A program made the position numbers and the translations under genes. 46,204 bases of DNA from an uncultured Flavobacteriaceae bacterium (GTDB lineage Bacteria > Bacteroidota > Bacteroidia > Flavobacteriales > Flavobacteriaceae), in NCBI GenBank assembly GCA_937936275.1, contig CALHCJ010000042.1, positions 1 to 46,204 of the forward strand, given 5' to 3'. Position 1 is the first letter of the stretch. Every line of letters begins with the position of its first letter. The notes below the pieces were generated by a model. That model saw only the letters and a list, made by a program, of their open reading frames with translations, did not search any database and was not told the DNA's origin. Positions 1 to 8,943 of the stretch are shown here, in pieces.

Positions 1-64
1 CTATATTTTCATCAATATCAGAAATGATTTCTTCTATTTCTTCTGACTTATCTTTTTCACTCAT
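1..64 (-). CDS. N-terminal fragment of an acidic protein (MSEKDKSEEIEEIISDIDENI...), truncated by window edge
   Basis: Minus-strand ATG (cat at 62-64) with an open frame to position 1; not in the ORF track because it runs off the window. Confidence 0.5.
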   Translation of the reverse strand, partial: MSEKDKSEEIEEIISDIDENI

Positions 65-243
65 TGGATACTACAATTTTAACATCGTTTTTCAGATGGC
101 AAAAGTACTGCCAAATCTTTAAAAATGTCAAAATGTCACAACAAAAAAAAAGGTGCCTTCAATAGCGAGCTCTATTTCAAGAATAAATGAATGCGAAGTG
201 CAACGCAAATGCGAACCTAGGATAATGTTAAAAATAGATCGTA

Positions 244-1203
244 CTAAACGTACTCCTTGATATCTATTGTTTCAATACGCTGATCGGAAGACTTTCCTAG
301 ATAGATGCCTTCTAGAGCACGGCAGATATTTTGATATTGAAACACAAAGCCCTTGTCTTCAATTTTTTTACTGCTAACACGTTGGCTTGCGAATAAAATA
401 TAAGACATCTCACCCAATATTACTTTCATGGGAAACTTAGGAATATTAGGCAATAAAAGGGGCTTTTCTAGCACTTTAGCAATCTCCTTGACCAATTTTG
501 TATTGGTCACAGGGTTCGGTCCAACTCCATTATAAACACCCACCAATTGGTGTTTTACTGCGAATAAAAACATTCTGGCCAAATCGGTAATGTGTATCCA
601 AGATTGCCATTGTTCTCCACTACCAAATGCCGCTCCCACATACATTTTGATAGGTTTTGCCATTTCTACCAAGGCACCTCCATCTTTAGACATGACCAAG
701 CCAATACGAATTTTTGAAAGATTGAAATCAAAATTTCTCAAGGTATCTGCTTCATTTTCCCAAGCCTCAACTACTTCACCTAAAAAACTATCATCTACCC
801 TTTTTTCGTCTTCTTCGTAAAAATTGGATAAGGAATGCGGATAAATACCAATGGCAGAAGCTGAAACGAACGAAGAAATAGCATTTGAATCGATCTTTTC
901 TAAGCCGATACGCAATGTTTGAAGTGTATTAATTCTACTAGAGAGCACCACTTTTTTATAAGCTGATGTCCATCTTTTTGAAATACTAGCACCAGCCAAA
1001 TTAATGATCGCAGATACTCCATCGAAACAACTAATATCTATTTCACTTTCATCCGGATTCCAATAAAAACCTTTGTAACCTGGCTCTGAAACAATCTTAT
1101 CTTTGCTAGTAGTTAGATAATGAACCAAAATATTTTCTTGAGAGCATAGCCGAACTATCTCGCTTCCAATTAACCCTGTTGCCCCAGTTATCAAAATTTT
1201 CAT
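244..1203 (-). CDS. TIGR01777-family NAD(P)-binding epimerase (SDR39U1/YfcH-like)
   Basis: N-terminal MKILITGATGLIGSEIV Rossmann motif; INLAGASISKRWT and FVSASAIGIYP family motifs; 319 aa. Confidence 0.88.
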   Translation of the reverse strand: MKILITGATGLIGSEIVRLCSQENILVHYLTTSKDKIVSEPGYKGFYWNPDESEIDISCFDGVSAIINLAGASISKRWTSAYKKVVLSSRINTLQTLRIGLEKIDSNAISSFVSASAIGIYPHSLSNFYEEDEKRVDDSFLGEVVEAWENEADTLRNFDFNLSKIRIGLVMSKDGGALVEMAKPIKMYVGAAFGSGEQWQSWIHITDLARMFLFAVKHQLVGVYNGVGPNPVTNTKLVKEIAKVLEKPLLLPNIPKFPMKVILGEMSYILFASQRVSSKKIEDKGFVFQYQNICRALEGIYLGKSSDQRIETIDIKEYV

Positions 1204-1320
1204 ACCTCAAAGATATTGGTTTTGATCATCGAAAGCTTCCTCTTTAATTTCGATTTAACACTCTTGTTTAAGTCTATCCACAATGAGCTAAGCACGAGAA
1301 AGAAGTGGAAATCATAAATT

Positions 1321-1992
1321 TTAAATCATTGCAGGTTTTCGAGCCCTAAGCATTTCTCTTTTACCAGGGGGACCGGGAAGGCGTTCTACAATAAAACCTA
1401 CCTCTTGCATTGCCCTACGTACACTGCCTTTTGCTGCATAGGTAACTAAAAAACCACCACTTTTTAATGCTTTAAACATTTTCATAAAAATAGTTGTCGT
1501 CCATAACTCAGGCTGCACTCGAGCTCCAAAGGCATCAAAATACACAAGGTTAAACATATTCTCATCTGTAATATCTACAAAGTTCTTTTGCTGCTTGTAC
1601 AAGGTAAAAGCATTATCAAAAACGACCTGTTCTTCCCAAGGACATTCGTGCATCTTCAAAAATTCTTCTTGAAAATTTTCAGCTCTTAGTTCAGCAATAT
1701 AATTGAGTTGTTCCAATTCTTTTGGGCTTATAGGGTAGGCTTCAACTCCAGTGTAGCGAACATCAAGTGCCAACTTCTTAGACTCAATGCGCGTTACTAG
1801 CGCATTTAAACCTGTACCAAAACCGACTTCTAAAATAGATAAAGATGTATTTTTAAAAAGAGAAAGCCCTGACTTAATAAAAACATGATATGCCTCTTGA
1901 ATTGCACCATGCTTTGAATGATAGTATTCGTCCAAATCCACAAGGTGTATCGTTTTAGATCCGTCAGAAGTGGTGATGATTTTCCGTTTCAA
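1321..1992 (-). CDS. mnmD: tRNA (5-methylaminomethyl-2-thiouridine)(34)-methyltransferase MnmD (MnmC-like domain only)
   Basis: ILEVGFGTGLNALVT SAM motif; YFDAFGARVQPELW; VTYAAKGSVRRAMQEVGFIVERLPGPPGKREMLRA. Confidence 0.88.
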   Translation of the reverse strand: MKRKIITTSDGSKTIHLVDLDEYYHSKHGAIQEAYHVFIKSGLSLFKNTSLSILEVGFGTGLNALVTRIESKKLALDVRYTGVEAYPISPKELEQLNYIAELRAENFQEEFLKMHECPWEEQVVFDNAFTLYKQQKNFVDITDENMFNLVYFDAFGARVQPELWTTTIFMKMFKALKSGGFLVTYAAKGSVRRAMQEVGFIVERLPGPPGKREMLRARKPAMI

Positions 1993-1993
1993 A

Positions 1994-2485
1994 CTATTCC
2001 TTTAACAAAACTCCATCTGCAGTAAAACCAAATGATCTTTTTGGTGTTTTTATCTGACGAAGTTCGTTTTCAGATTTACCAGCATCTTTGGCATAATGCT
2101 GTTGATCTGCAACACTCATTTCTTCTACAAAAGCTGAACCCTTTACAATAACCTCTTTACCTTGAATATCTTTTGGCATGAAGAAACCATAATTTTTGAA
2201 ACGAACCATAGTCTCGTTTCCATTCTCTAATTGAACTTTCATCCAACATCCTTTTGACTGACAAACTTCTGTAACCGTACCCGAAAATTTAGAAGAAATG
2301 GTATCAGAAACTGCTAATTGAGCATACTTTTTTGACATTTCTTGTGAACTTATCACGTTATTTTGGTCAATTTGTTGTCCAAAAGTGGACATTGTAGTCT
2401 TAGCAGTCTTCTCATTTTGCGAATCTTGAGCATAAACCCCGCTAAAGGTGAGAAAAAACACAAGGAAAATGTTAATTTTTTTCAT
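1994..2485 (-). CDS. DUF4920 domain-containing exported protein
   Basis: Start taken at MKKINIFLVFFLTFSGVYAQ (signal peptide) inside the longer ORF 1994..2614; TVTEVCQSKGCWMKVQ...MVRFKNYGFFMPKD typical of DUF4920. Confidence 0.8.
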   Translation of the reverse strand: MKKINIFLVFFLTFSGVYAQDSQNEKTAKTTMSTFGQQIDQNNVISSQEMSKKYAQLAVSDTISSKFSGTVTEVCQSKGCWMKVQLENGNETMVRFKNYGFFMPKDIQGKEVIVKGSAFVEEMSVADQQHYAKDAGKSENELRQIKTPKRSFGFTADGVLLKE

Positions 2486-2589
2486 AATATTCGAAATTTG
2501 AATCTCCTCTGCAAAATTGGTCATTTTTGACGAAAAAACCCCATCCGATCGGGATATTTCATTAATTTTATTTTTTAAAATCATTTGAA

Positions 2590-3657
2590 ATGGATAGCAC
2601 CTTGAAGACACCAATACCTATAGAAAGAGCCAAAAGCTCTAAAATCGATCAAGTAGATTTTGACAATTTAGCTTTTGGAAGCGTTTTTGCTGACCATATG
2701 CTGGTCTGCGATTATAAGAATGGTGCATGGGAAACTCCTAAAATCATGCCTTACGGACCTTTAAGTTTGGAACCTTCCGCAAAAATTTTTCATTACGGCC
2801 AGTCTATTTTTGAAGGTATGAAAGCTTATAAGGATGAAAACAATGATATTTTTCTATTTAGACCTGAAGATAATTACAAGCGATTGAATATTTCAGCAGG
2901 CCGGATGTCCATTCCTGAACTCCCAAAAGAGGTATTTATGGATGGATTGAAAACATTATTGAAACTTGATGAAAAGTGGATTCCTCAAACACCAGGAAGC
3001 GCTATGTACATAAGACCTTTCATATTCGCTTCTGGAAAAGGGTTTCACGCCTCGCCAGCAGACGAGTATAAATTTTTAATTTGTTTAGCTCCTTCGGGGC
3101 CATATTTTTCTGGAAAAGTTAAAGTTTTAATAGAGGAAAAGTATTCACGCTCTGCCAACGGTGGTGTGGGCTATGCAAAAGCTGGAGGAAATTACGCAGG
3201 GCAGTTTTATCCAACCCAGTTGGCGGTTAAAAAGGGTTATAATCAAGTAATCTGGACGGACGATAACACTCACGAAAATATTGAGGAAGCTGGCGCAATG
3301 AACATTTTCGTTCGTATTGGTGATACTTTAATCACAGGTCCGACAAGTGATCGTATTTTAGATGGAATTACACGAAAGAGTGTTCTTGAAATCGCGGCAG
3401 CAGAGGGTATTAAAGCGGAGGTGCGTACACTTACCGTAACAGAAGTTGTGGCAGCTGCCAAAGATGGAAGCTTGAAAGAAATGTTTGGAGCAGGCACTGC
3501 TGCAGTCATTTCACCAATTGCAGCTTTCGGCTTCAGAGATGTGGACTATAACTTGCCTGAATTAAAGCACAGTTATGCTAGCATGTTTAAAAAACGTATC
3601 ACAGATATTCAATACAATCGTGCTGAAGATAATTTCGGTTGGCGAATGAAAATCTAA
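2590..3657 (+). CDS. ilvE: branched-chain amino acid aminotransferase
   Basis: GQSIFEGMKAYK, AKAGGNYAG, EEAGAMNIFV, LDGITRKSVLEIA motifs of class IV aminotransferase BCAT. Confidence 0.95.
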   Translation: MDSTLKTPIPIERAKSSKIDQVDFDNLAFGSVFADHMLVCDYKNGAWETPKIMPYGPLSLEPSAKIFHYGQSIFEGMKAYKDENNDIFLFRPEDNYKRLNISAGRMSIPELPKEVFMDGLKTLLKLDEKWIPQTPGSAMYIRPFIFASGKGFHASPADEYKFLICLAPSGPYFSGKVKVLIEEKYSRSANGGVGYAKAGGNYAGQFYPTQLAVKKGYNQVIWTDDNTHENIEEAGAMNIFVRIGDTLITGPTSDRILDGITRKSVLEIAAAEGIKAEVRTLTVTEVVAAAKDGSLKEMFGAGTAAVISPIAAFGFRDVDYNLPELKHSYASMFKKRITDIQYNRAEDNFGWRMKI

Positions 3658-3742
3658 ACAACCTTCACGTGCCTGTATTTTGGATATTTTTGAGTCCCAC
3701 ACAACAATATAAAAGACTCTATAATTCAATCTCAAATCTCAC

Positions 3743-4129
3743 CTATGCCTCTAAAATACCTTTAATATCAGGCTTGAAATAGTTTGGCCCCTTAAGCACC
3801 TTACCATCTTCACGATAAATAGGTTTACCATCAGCACCAAGCTTACTCATGTTGCTACGTTGTATTTCTTCAAAGACTTCTTCTATCTTGTATTGCATGC
3901 CATGCTCAAGAATGGTTCCACATAAAATATATAGCATATCGCCTAAGGCATCAGCAACCTCGACCATATCATTGTTTTGAGCAGCTTCTAAATATTCTTT
4001 GTTTTCCTCATCCATTAGATTAAAGCGGAGCATATTTTTTCGTTCACCAAGGCTTGCATTTTGAACTTCAGATACACCAAGTCCAAATGATTTATGAAAT
4101 AATTCTACTGCTTTGATCTTATCTTTCAT
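3743..4129 (-). CDS. MazG/phosphoribosyl-ATP pyrophosphohydrolase-like nucleotide pyrophosphohydrolase
   Basis: Start taken at MKDKIKAVELFHKSFG; EEnkEyleA...DALGDMLYILCGT pattern of all-alpha NTP-PPase; longer ORF start at 4237 unlikely. Confidence 0.78.
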   Translation of the reverse strand: MKDKIKAVELFHKSFGLGVSEVQNASLGERKNMLRFNLMDEENKEYLEAAQNNDMVEVADALGDMLYILCGTILEHGMQYKIEEVFEEIQRSNMSKLGADGKPIYREDGKVLKGPNYFKPDIKGILEA

Positions 4130-4172
4130 AATTATTGGGTTTTGAATTAGCTTTGCGTAAAAATAGAAAAAT

Positions 4173-4361
4173 ATGTTCAGCACCGGACAATTGGTTTTTG
4201 CCGCTCTTTTTGCAGTAAGCTTTCTAATAATTATCATCTTTTCGTACCAAAAAGATAAAAAACTTCACCTTAAAAATTATAAAGGTGTTAAATGGGTGGC
4301 GTTTTCATTTCTGATTTTTCTAATATTATTATTCATTATTAAGTATTCTCTTAAAAATTAA
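4173..4361 (+). CDS. small two-TM membrane protein, hypothetical
   Basis: 62-aa ORF with two hydrophobic segments; ATG just upstream region shared with divergent pyrophosphohydrolase. Confidence 0.6.
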   Translation: MFSTGQLVFAALFAVSFLIIIIFSYQKDKKLHLKNYKGVKWVAFSFLIFLILLFIIKYSLKN

Positions 4362-4478
4362 CAATAATTTTGAGCATACGATAATTCTTACATTTTCGAC
4401 GACAAATTTACCTTTTATCGCGTATTATATACCAAACAACGTAATTTTGCGTTGTATAGCTATTAAAGGGGCAAAACA

Positions 4479-4658
4479 ATGACGACTTTTTTTATCATTC
4501 TTTTTATTGTAATTGGTGTCAACATAGCAATGATGTTTTTTAGTCTTTGGAATACCAACCAAAAGACGAAGGAAAACTCTACTTCTAAACTAGTTGATTC
4601 ACCTTCTGGTGTACGTTCGATTGATTTAGCATCTTCTGACTATAAGAAAGCGGTATAG
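4479..4658 (+). CDS. small single-TM protein (MTTFFIILFIVIGVNIAMMFFSLWNTNQ...DYKKAV), hypothetical
   Basis: 59-aa ORF read directly (below ORF-track cutoff); N-terminal TM helix, polar tail; stops 16 nt before the crcB ATG. Confidence 0.55.
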   Translation: MTTFFIILFIVIGVNIAMMFFSLWNTNQKTKENSTSKLVDSPSGVRSIDLASSDYKKAV

Positions 4659-4674
4659 TTTTATACCTTTGGGT

Positions 4675-5046
4675 ATGAAGCAATTATTACTTGTTTTTCT
4701 TGGTGGAGGTTTAGGCAGTATGCTTCGCTATGTTATTTCTAAAAATCTCAATACTCATTTTCAAAACTTTTTTCTCGGTACCTTTACAGTCAATATTGTA
4801 GGTTGTCTTTTAATTGGTATCATTTTGGGCTTCTCATTAAAAAATGACTACTTATCACAGAACCAAACCTTATTATTATCTACAGGCTTTTGTGGTGGCT
4901 TCACCACATTTTCAACTTTTGCTTTTGAAAAACACTCCTTATTAAGAACTGGTGATCTCATGAATTTTTCAATCTACACCATAGCCAGTATCGTTGTGGG
5001 AATCATTGCAATCGCATTAGGTCTATGGATTTCAAAATTGTTATAA
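4675..5046 (+). CDS. crcB: fluoride efflux channel CrcB/FluC
   Basis: LGGGLGSMLRYVIS, GTFTVNIVGCLLIG, STGFCGGFTTFSTFAFE; ATG at 4675 preferred over TTG at 4669. Confidence 0.93.
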   Translation: MKQLLLVFLGGGLGSMLRYVISKNLNTHFQNFFLGTFTVNIVGCLLIGIILGFSLKNDYLSQNQTLLLSTGFCGGFTTFSTFAFEKHSLLRTGDLMNFSIYTIASIVVGIIAIALGLWISKLL

Positions 5047-5219
5047 ATATAACAGTAGAATAAAATTTCCTTTAATTTTATTAGAAAGCATGATTTTTGG
5101 TGCTTTTTTTCCACAATTCATAAGAAATTACCTTTTCGACTACTATTTGTTGATTTTTTTCTCAAATCTGAGCACTTCCAGACAGCACTATTGTCGAATA
5201 TCTTATAGTTAAATAACAA

Positions 5220-5239
5220 TACCCTCAAATTTTTAGGGT
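5220..5239. promoter_or_regulatory. Palindromic operator candidate TACCCT-CAAATTTTT-AGGGT upstream of PII-amtB
   Basis: Inverted repeat with 9-nt spacer, same form and spacing as at 36101-36120. Confidence 0.55.
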
Positions 5240-5308
5240 CTATTTTATCATATATATAAAAATACAGCTTGCACCCTTCAAAAAAGAGGGGTGTTAATTT
5301 TTTTAACA

Positions 5309-5316
5309 TACATTTG
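5309..5316 (+). promoter_or_regulatory. Bacteroidetes -7 box TACATTTG (TAnnTTTG) for PII-amtB
   Basis: Exact match to TAnnTTTG 24 nt before the ATG at 5340. Confidence 0.55.
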
Positions 5317-5339
5317 ACGCATCAACTAATACAAGTATT

Positions 5340-5678
5340 ATGAAACAAATCGAGGCAATTATTAGAAAATCAAAATTCGATGACGTCAAAAAAGCTTTGC
5401 ACACCATCGAGGTTAATTTCTTCAGTTACTGGGACGTAACAGGGGTAGGAAACGAAAAACAAGGACACGTATATCGTGGAATCTCGTATAGCACAACAGA
5501 CATTCAAAGACGCTATTTGTCAATAGTAGTATCTGATGAATTTTTAGAGAAAACGGTAAATACCATACTAGAGTCTGCCTATACCGGCAACGTTGGAGAT
5601 GGTAAAATCTTTGTTTCAGAGGTAAAAGAAGCTTATAGAATACGAACTAAAGAGAGCGGCCAAGCCGGAATCAACTAA
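5340..5678 (+). CDS. glnB: PII family nitrogen regulatory protein
   Basis: MKQIEAIIRKSKFDDVKKAL; T-loop YRGISY; B-loop TGNVGDGKIFV; C-loop RIRTKESG; directly upstream of amtB. Confidence 0.92.
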   Translation: MKQIEAIIRKSKFDDVKKALHTIEVNFFSYWDVTGVGNEKQGHVYRGISYSTTDIQRRYLSIVVSDEFLEKTVNTILESAYTGNVGDGKIFVSEVKEAYRIRTKESGQAGIN

Positions 5679-5706
5679 CTAAACAACCCACTAAACATTA
5701 AAGAAA

Positions 5707-6939
5707 ATGGACGCAGGATTATTTACAGCGAATAACGTATGGATGATGTTGGCTACCGCATTGGTATTCTTCATGCATACAGGTTTTGCTTTCCTTGAAA
5801 TAGGATTAACAAGATCAAAAAATACAATTAACATATTATTCAAAAACATATTTATCATCACAGTAGGCTTACTACTGTATTACGCATGGGGCTTCAATTT
5901 AATGTATCCAGGTTTTGAAGAAGGTTCATCAGGAATTTTCGCTTTCGCCGGATTTGGTATTGATGCTCCTGCAAATGGAATGACTCCAGATTATGCAGAT
6001 GGCGGTTATACCTGGTGGACAGATTTCTTATTTCAAGGAATGTTCGCGGCTACAGCGGCGACTATCGTTTCAGGGGCCGTTGCAGAACGCATGAAAATTG
6101 GCGCCTTTATGATTTTCACAGTTATATACGTAGGGTTAGTATACCCAATCGTAGGTGCTTGGAAATGGGGTGGTGGTTTCTTGGATGCCTGGGGATTCTA
6201 TGATTTCGCGGGTTCTACTTTAGTGCATTCTGTTGGAGGTTGGGCGGCACTTGTTGCTATTGCTCTGCTTGGATCTAGAATTGGAAAATTTGGTGAAGAT
6301 GGAAAACCAAAAGCGATTCCGGGACACAGCATTCCTTTAGCCACGGCAGGTGTATTAATCTTATGGTTAGGATGGTTTGGATTTAACGGAGGCTCTGTTC
6401 TTTCGGCTGATCCAGCTTTAACATCATTAGTTCTTGTTACTACAAGTTTATCTGCTGCTGCAGGTGGTGTTGCTGCTATGATCTTGAGTTTCATTCTTTA
6501 TAAGAATTTAGACCTTACCATGTTCCTAAATGGTATTTTGGGTGGTCTAGTTGGTATAACTGCTGGGGCAGATTTAATGTCTCCTAATGAAGCCGTCATT
6601 ATCGGGCTACTGTCCGGTATCATTATCGTGCTAGGAGTTGCCTTAGTAGATAAATTAAAGTTAGACGATCCGGTTGGTGCCGTTGCAGTCCATTTAATCT
6701 GTGGTATTTGGGGAACACTAGCTGTAGGTATTTTTGGAAGCATGGCCGGGGGTGGTCAATTCATGACCCAGTTATACGGAGTACTCATTATCGGGGCATT
6801 TTGTATAATCACTTCAGGCATCATTATAGGCGCACTCAAAGCTACCGTAGGTATTCGAGTATCGAAAGAAGAAGAAGTAGAAGGTCTTGACCTTCACGAG
6901 CACGGTATGGATGCGTACCCAGATTTTACAAACGATTAA
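5707..6939 (+). CDS. amtB: ammonium transporter
   Basis: FFMHTGFAFLEIGLTRSKN, DFAGSTLVHSVGGWAALV, GWFGFNGGS, DDPVGAVAVHLICGIWGTLAVG. Confidence 0.97.
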   Translation: MDAGLFTANNVWMMLATALVFFMHTGFAFLEIGLTRSKNTINILFKNIFIITVGLLLYYAWGFNLMYPGFEEGSSGIFAFAGFGIDAPANGMTPDYADGGYTWWTDFLFQGMFAATAATIVSGAVAERMKIGAFMIFTVIYVGLVYPIVGAWKWGGGFLDAWGFYDFAGSTLVHSVGGWAALVAIALLGSRIGKFGEDGKPKAIPGHSIPLATAGVLILWLGWFGFNGGSVLSADPALTSLVLVTTSLSAAAGGVAAMILSFILYKNLDLTMFLNGILGGLVGITAGADLMSPNEAVIIGLLSGIIIVLGVALVDKLKLDDPVGAVAVHLICGIWGTLAVGIFGSMAGGGQFMTQLYGVLIIGAFCIITSGIIIGALKATVGIRVSKEEEVEGLDLHEHGMDAYPDFTND

Positions 6940-6954
6940 TTAAAATAAAAAGGA

Positions 6955-6982
6955 AACGGAGCGTTTTGCAGAACGCTCCGTT
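6955..6982 (+). terminator. Strong hairpin after amtB
   Basis: AACGGAGCGTT-TTGCAG-AACGCTCCGTT, perfect 11-bp stem; no clean T-tract so may be terminator or attenuator. Confidence 0.65.
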
Positions 6983-7053
6983 AAATAACCTTTTCACAGT
7001 CTAAATCAGTCAAAATAAGATTCCCTTTTTGGGCATATTAAAAATTCAAACTT

Positions 7054-8124
7054 ATGAACATGATTACATTTACAAATTTCGGAAAAAAAATAACGCTAGC
7101 AGCTTTTATGTTTTTAGCAACTATTAGCACATTTGCCCAAGACGAAGAAGAAAGCACCGAACCTAAATTCACACTAAGTGGAAGCGTTGATGCGTATTAC
7201 AGAGCTAATTTAAACTCTGCAAATTCAGGACCTAACTACTCCGCTCCCGGAAGTTCATTTGCAAATTTACCAGGATTTGCTCTCGGTATGGCTAACGTAA
7301 TCGTTGGTTATGAAGGAGAAAAAGTAGGTTTTGTCGCTGATTTGGTTTTCGGTCCTCGAGGAACGGATGCTATTTTTGCCTCTCCTTTATATTCTGCTAC
7401 AGGTAATATTGTAAACCAGTTATATGCTTACTGGAATGTTAGCGAATCGGTTAAGCTTACTTTTGGAAATTTCAACACCTTCTTAGGTTATGAAGTTATT
7501 TCACCTGTAGCCAATTTTAACTACAGTACTTCCTATTTGTTCTCTTATGGTCCATTTTCTCATACTGGTTTAAAAGCTGACTTCGCATTATCAGAAGATT
7601 TTAGTTTGATGCTAGCAGTAATGAATCAAACTGATTTAACGGAATTCAATCCAACAGGACTCTATGCATACGGCGCTCAACTTGGGTATAGTGGTCAATA
7701 CCTTAATTTTTTAGCTGATAACGGTTCATTCGAAGTAGATTTTACGGGTGGCTTTGATCTTTCTGATTCTTTTTTCCTAGGAATAAACGCTGCGTACTTT
7801 AGTGGAGATGAAGAAGATGGTATTGGAGATTTTGCAGGGGTAGCTATTTATCCGCAATTAGCAACATCAGAGAATTTCACCATTGGACTTAGAGGCGAAT
7901 ATTTTGCTGAAACCGATAATTTTGGAGCAATTGGAGCAAACGATGCAAACGGAGATGCTAGTGTTCTAGCTCTAACCTTAACTGGCAGTGCTACCATTGG
8001 AGATTTAATTCTTAAGCCAGAATTTCGTTTAGATAATGCTTCAGAAGATGCCTTTTTAGATTCTGATGGAAACCCCATTGGAAGTCTTTCATCTTTCGTA
8101 CTAGCAGCAGTTTACTCCTTCTAA
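7054..8124 (+). CDS. outer-membrane beta-barrel porin-like protein
   Basis: Signal peptide ending STFAQ; repeated amphipathic strands, terminal ...SSFVLAAVYSF aromatic end; downstream of amtB. Confidence 0.78.
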   Translation: MNMITFTNFGKKITLAAFMFLATISTFAQDEEESTEPKFTLSGSVDAYYRANLNSANSGPNYSAPGSSFANLPGFALGMANVIVGYEGEKVGFVADLVFGPRGTDAIFASPLYSATGNIVNQLYAYWNVSESVKLTFGNFNTFLGYEVISPVANFNYSTSYLFSYGPFSHTGLKADFALSEDFSLMLAVMNQTDLTEFNPTGLYAYGAQLGYSGQYLNFLADNGSFEVDFTGGFDLSDSFFLGINAAYFSGDEEDGIGDFAGVAIYPQLATSENFTIGLRGEYFAETDNFGAIGANDANGDASVLALTLTGSATIGDLILKPEFRLDNASEDAFLDSDGNPIGSLSSFVLAAVYSF

Positions 8125-8163
8125 AAAAGTAATAGAGTTGATAACATTGGTTGAGTAGTATAA

Positions 8164-8194
8164 AAAGTCTAGCACGAAAGTGCTGGACTTTTTC
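8164..8194. terminator. Rho-independent terminator between convergent porin and DUF1684 genes
   Basis: AAAGTCTAGCAC-GAAA-GTGCTGGACTTT stem with T-rich tail. Confidence 0.8.
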
Positions 8195-8199
8195 TTTGC

Positions 8200-8856
8200 T
8201 TAATTTTTCACGAAAGCCTTAACTCCAGCCAAAACCTTAGTGTTTAAGTGATTTACATTCGGTACAATCGGACAAGAGTATTTCTTATTGTAAGCACAAT
8301 AAGGATTATAAGCTCGATTGAAATCAATCGTAATTTCGTCTGTTCTCGGAATTCTTAAATCAATATAACGTCCACCGCCATAGGTTTCTTCATCATTTGT
8401 CAAATCTGTAAAAGGAAGAAACAAATAATCTTCATAACCCTCTTCAAGCATAAGCTCTTTATTTTGATAAATCTCTAGCTGTCGCTTTCGTCCGTTTAAC
8501 TCAAAGTGTACGATACCATAAACGACTTCAGTAGAATTTTCGCCAGTAGTAGTTGGCATCAGAAAAGGTTTCGCATTGGGCGTACGAACCAACTTCGCCT
8601 GTACGACATAAGTCGTGTCGGGTTCAAAAAAGTCAAGACCTTCAAAATTCTTTCGATACTTATCTGGTAATGGCGATGTTTCAGGATTTTTAAACTCTTT
8701 GTCTTTTTCAAGCTGATAACTCAAAATTTCTTGAAGAACTTTCGTTGACGCTATTGCTTCCTTTTTAGCAACATCGTGGTACTTTTTTTTCTCTTTGCAC
8801 CCAAAGGGCAGCAATAGAATTACACTTATTGATAACCAAATGATACTATGCTTCAT
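8200..8856 (-). CDS. DUF1684 domain-containing lipoprotein
   Basis: Start at MKHSIIWLSISVILLLPFGCKEK (lipobox LPFGC); YGGGRYIDLRIPRTDEITIDFNRAYNPYCAYNKKYSCPIVP diagnostic of DUF1684. Confidence 0.9.
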   Translation of the reverse strand: MKHSIIWLSISVILLLPFGCKEKKKYHDVAKKEAIASTKVLQEILSYQLEKDKEFKNPETSPLPDKYRKNFEGLDFFEPDTTYVVQAKLVRTPNAKPFLMPTTTGENSTEVVYGIVHFELNGRKRQLEIYQNKELMLEEGYEDYLFLPFTDLTNDEETYGGGRYIDLRIPRTDEITIDFNRAYNPYCAYNKKYSCPIVPNVNHLNTKVLAGVKAFVKN

Positions 8857-8943
8857 TACTTTAATTAATTGTGTAAAAATACAATTTAAAGTACTCGCGT
8901 TTTTAAGATAGTATCGTACTTTGTACACTTAAACCCTATTTTA

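Noticed and set aside
590-820. Antisense ORFs in the track opposite recognisable genes (e.g. 590..820, 3270..3509, 6198..6494, 6498..6743, 7848..8078, 11717..11986, 27673..28047, 40642..40962)
   Set aside because: Each lies opposite a well-supported gene and has the Ser/Pro/Thr/Ile-rich composition typical of mirror frames
2486-2614. Longer starts for DUF4920 and similar ORF-track N-terminal extensions (also 4130-4237, 8857-8928, 11088-11144, 30649-30717)
   Set aside because: Internal Met gives a normal signal peptide or family N-terminus, while the extensions cross intergenic or neighbouring-gene sequence
4362-4674. Possible fluoride riboswitch before crcB
   Set aside because: No crcB-motif core visible, and a small ORF occupies the immediate upstream region
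5118-5309. 63-aa minus-strand ORF upstream of the PII gene
   Set aside because: Covers the palindromes and -7 box of the PII promoter, low-complexity composition, no recognisable domain; judged spurious
6983-7053. CCCTTTTTGGG before the porin as another nitrogen operator
   Set aside because: Does not match ACCCT-N9-AGGGT spacing; too short to be meaningful
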